This document shows positions 5,837-5,977 of a stretch of DNA of 5,977 nucleotides, in pieces. How positions within the stretch are numbered: position 1 is the stretch's first letter; the number at the start of each line of letters is the position of its first letter. Source of the DNA: Spirochaetales bacterium (GTDB lineage: Bacteria > Spirochaetota > Spirochaetia > B11-G9); assembly GCA_027077185.1 (NCBI GenBank), contig JALTGJ010000485.1:1-5977 (forward strand). The letters are read 5' to 3'. Below the pieces are notes generated by a model. That model made no database searches. It was given only the letters and a program-made list of their open reading frames with translations, and had not been told where the DNA came from. Made by a program: the position numbers and the translations under genes.

Positions 5837-5892
5837 ATAGTTTAGAGACAGGCAGATAGCTCCACCTTCCCATAAATTTAGTAATGAAAAGA

Positions 5893-5921
5893 AATATAAT
5901 GCTAAATGAATTCTAAATCCA
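5893..5921 (-). promoter_or_regulatory. Candidate promoter of the isomerase gene
   Basis: TGGATT (5916-5921, three of six consensus bases) and TATATT (5893-5898, five of six) are 17 bases apart on the minus strand. A start near 5886 would give a leader of about 60 bases. The -10 word is the same as that proposed for the thioredoxin gene. The remaining bases from 5932 to the right edge are open on the minus strand for 15 codons ending at the TAG at 5929-5931. They could be the tail of an upstream gene, but this is too short to call. Confidence 0.35.
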
Positions 5922-5977
5922 GTAAAATCTATAGTTTTCGTGAATAAAATCCTATAATTAGCCTATTTGGGTCTACA

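Noticed and set aside
5782..5868. Small minus-strand frame starting ATGGGAAGGTGG upstream of and overlapping the isomerase start
   Set aside because: It has fewer than 30 codons, no ribosome site before it, and a composition without protein-like features; an upstream regulatory peptide cannot be supported.
5929..5977. Fifteen open codons on the minus strand from the right edge to a TAG
   Set aside because: It could be the end of an upstream gene, but the length is within chance and no family is recognisable.

Overview
This AT-rich window most likely comes from a didermic, anaerobe-type bacterium, and a spirochaete is my best guess. The guess rests on the Ala-Gly-Gly-Lys-Lys context after the signal peptide of the peptidyl-prolyl isomerase, a style common in Treponema/Spirochaeta exported proteins, and on the SurA/PrsA-like and CsgG/LpoB-like envelope proteins. 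No rRNA or other taxonomic marker is present, so this is inference. The thioredoxin resembles the Bacteroides type, so its history may differ from its neighbours.

Layout. Positions 1-462 (+) hold the C-terminal part of an ECF-transporter T component that enters from the left edge. It converges on, and overlaps by 63 bases, an N-acetylglutamate synthase of the ArgA type (400-1767, -). Only three bases upstream of that gene, on the same strand, ends a 580-residue lipoprotein gene (1771-3513, -). Its product has an N-terminal CsgG/LpoB-like domain and two C-terminal beta-rich repeats that look like carbohydrate-binding or CIA30-type jelly rolls. A 136-base divergent control region (3514-3649) with a TCGGT-N5-ACCGA palindrome separates this pair from a TetR-family regulator (3650-4216, +). 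After a 20-base convergent gap come a thioredoxin with a WCQPC active site (4237-4605, -), a 156-base leader/promoter region with three inverted repeats, and a secreted parvulin-type peptidyl-prolyl isomerase (4762-5826, -) with its own upstream region running to the right edge.

How the parts may work together. The lipoprotein and the arginine-pathway enzyme look translationally coupled, and the divergent TetR regulator is the obvious candidate to control them and itself. No functional link between an outer-envelope lipoprotein and N-acetylglutamate synthesis is known to me, which makes this pairing the oddest part of the window. The isomerase acts outside the cytoplasm on exported proteins, while the thioredoxin lacks a signal peptide and is cytoplasmic; each appears to have its own promoter. 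I saw no tRNA, rRNA, CRISPR array, insertion sequence or convincing intrinsic terminator, and no clear evidence of a wholly new system.
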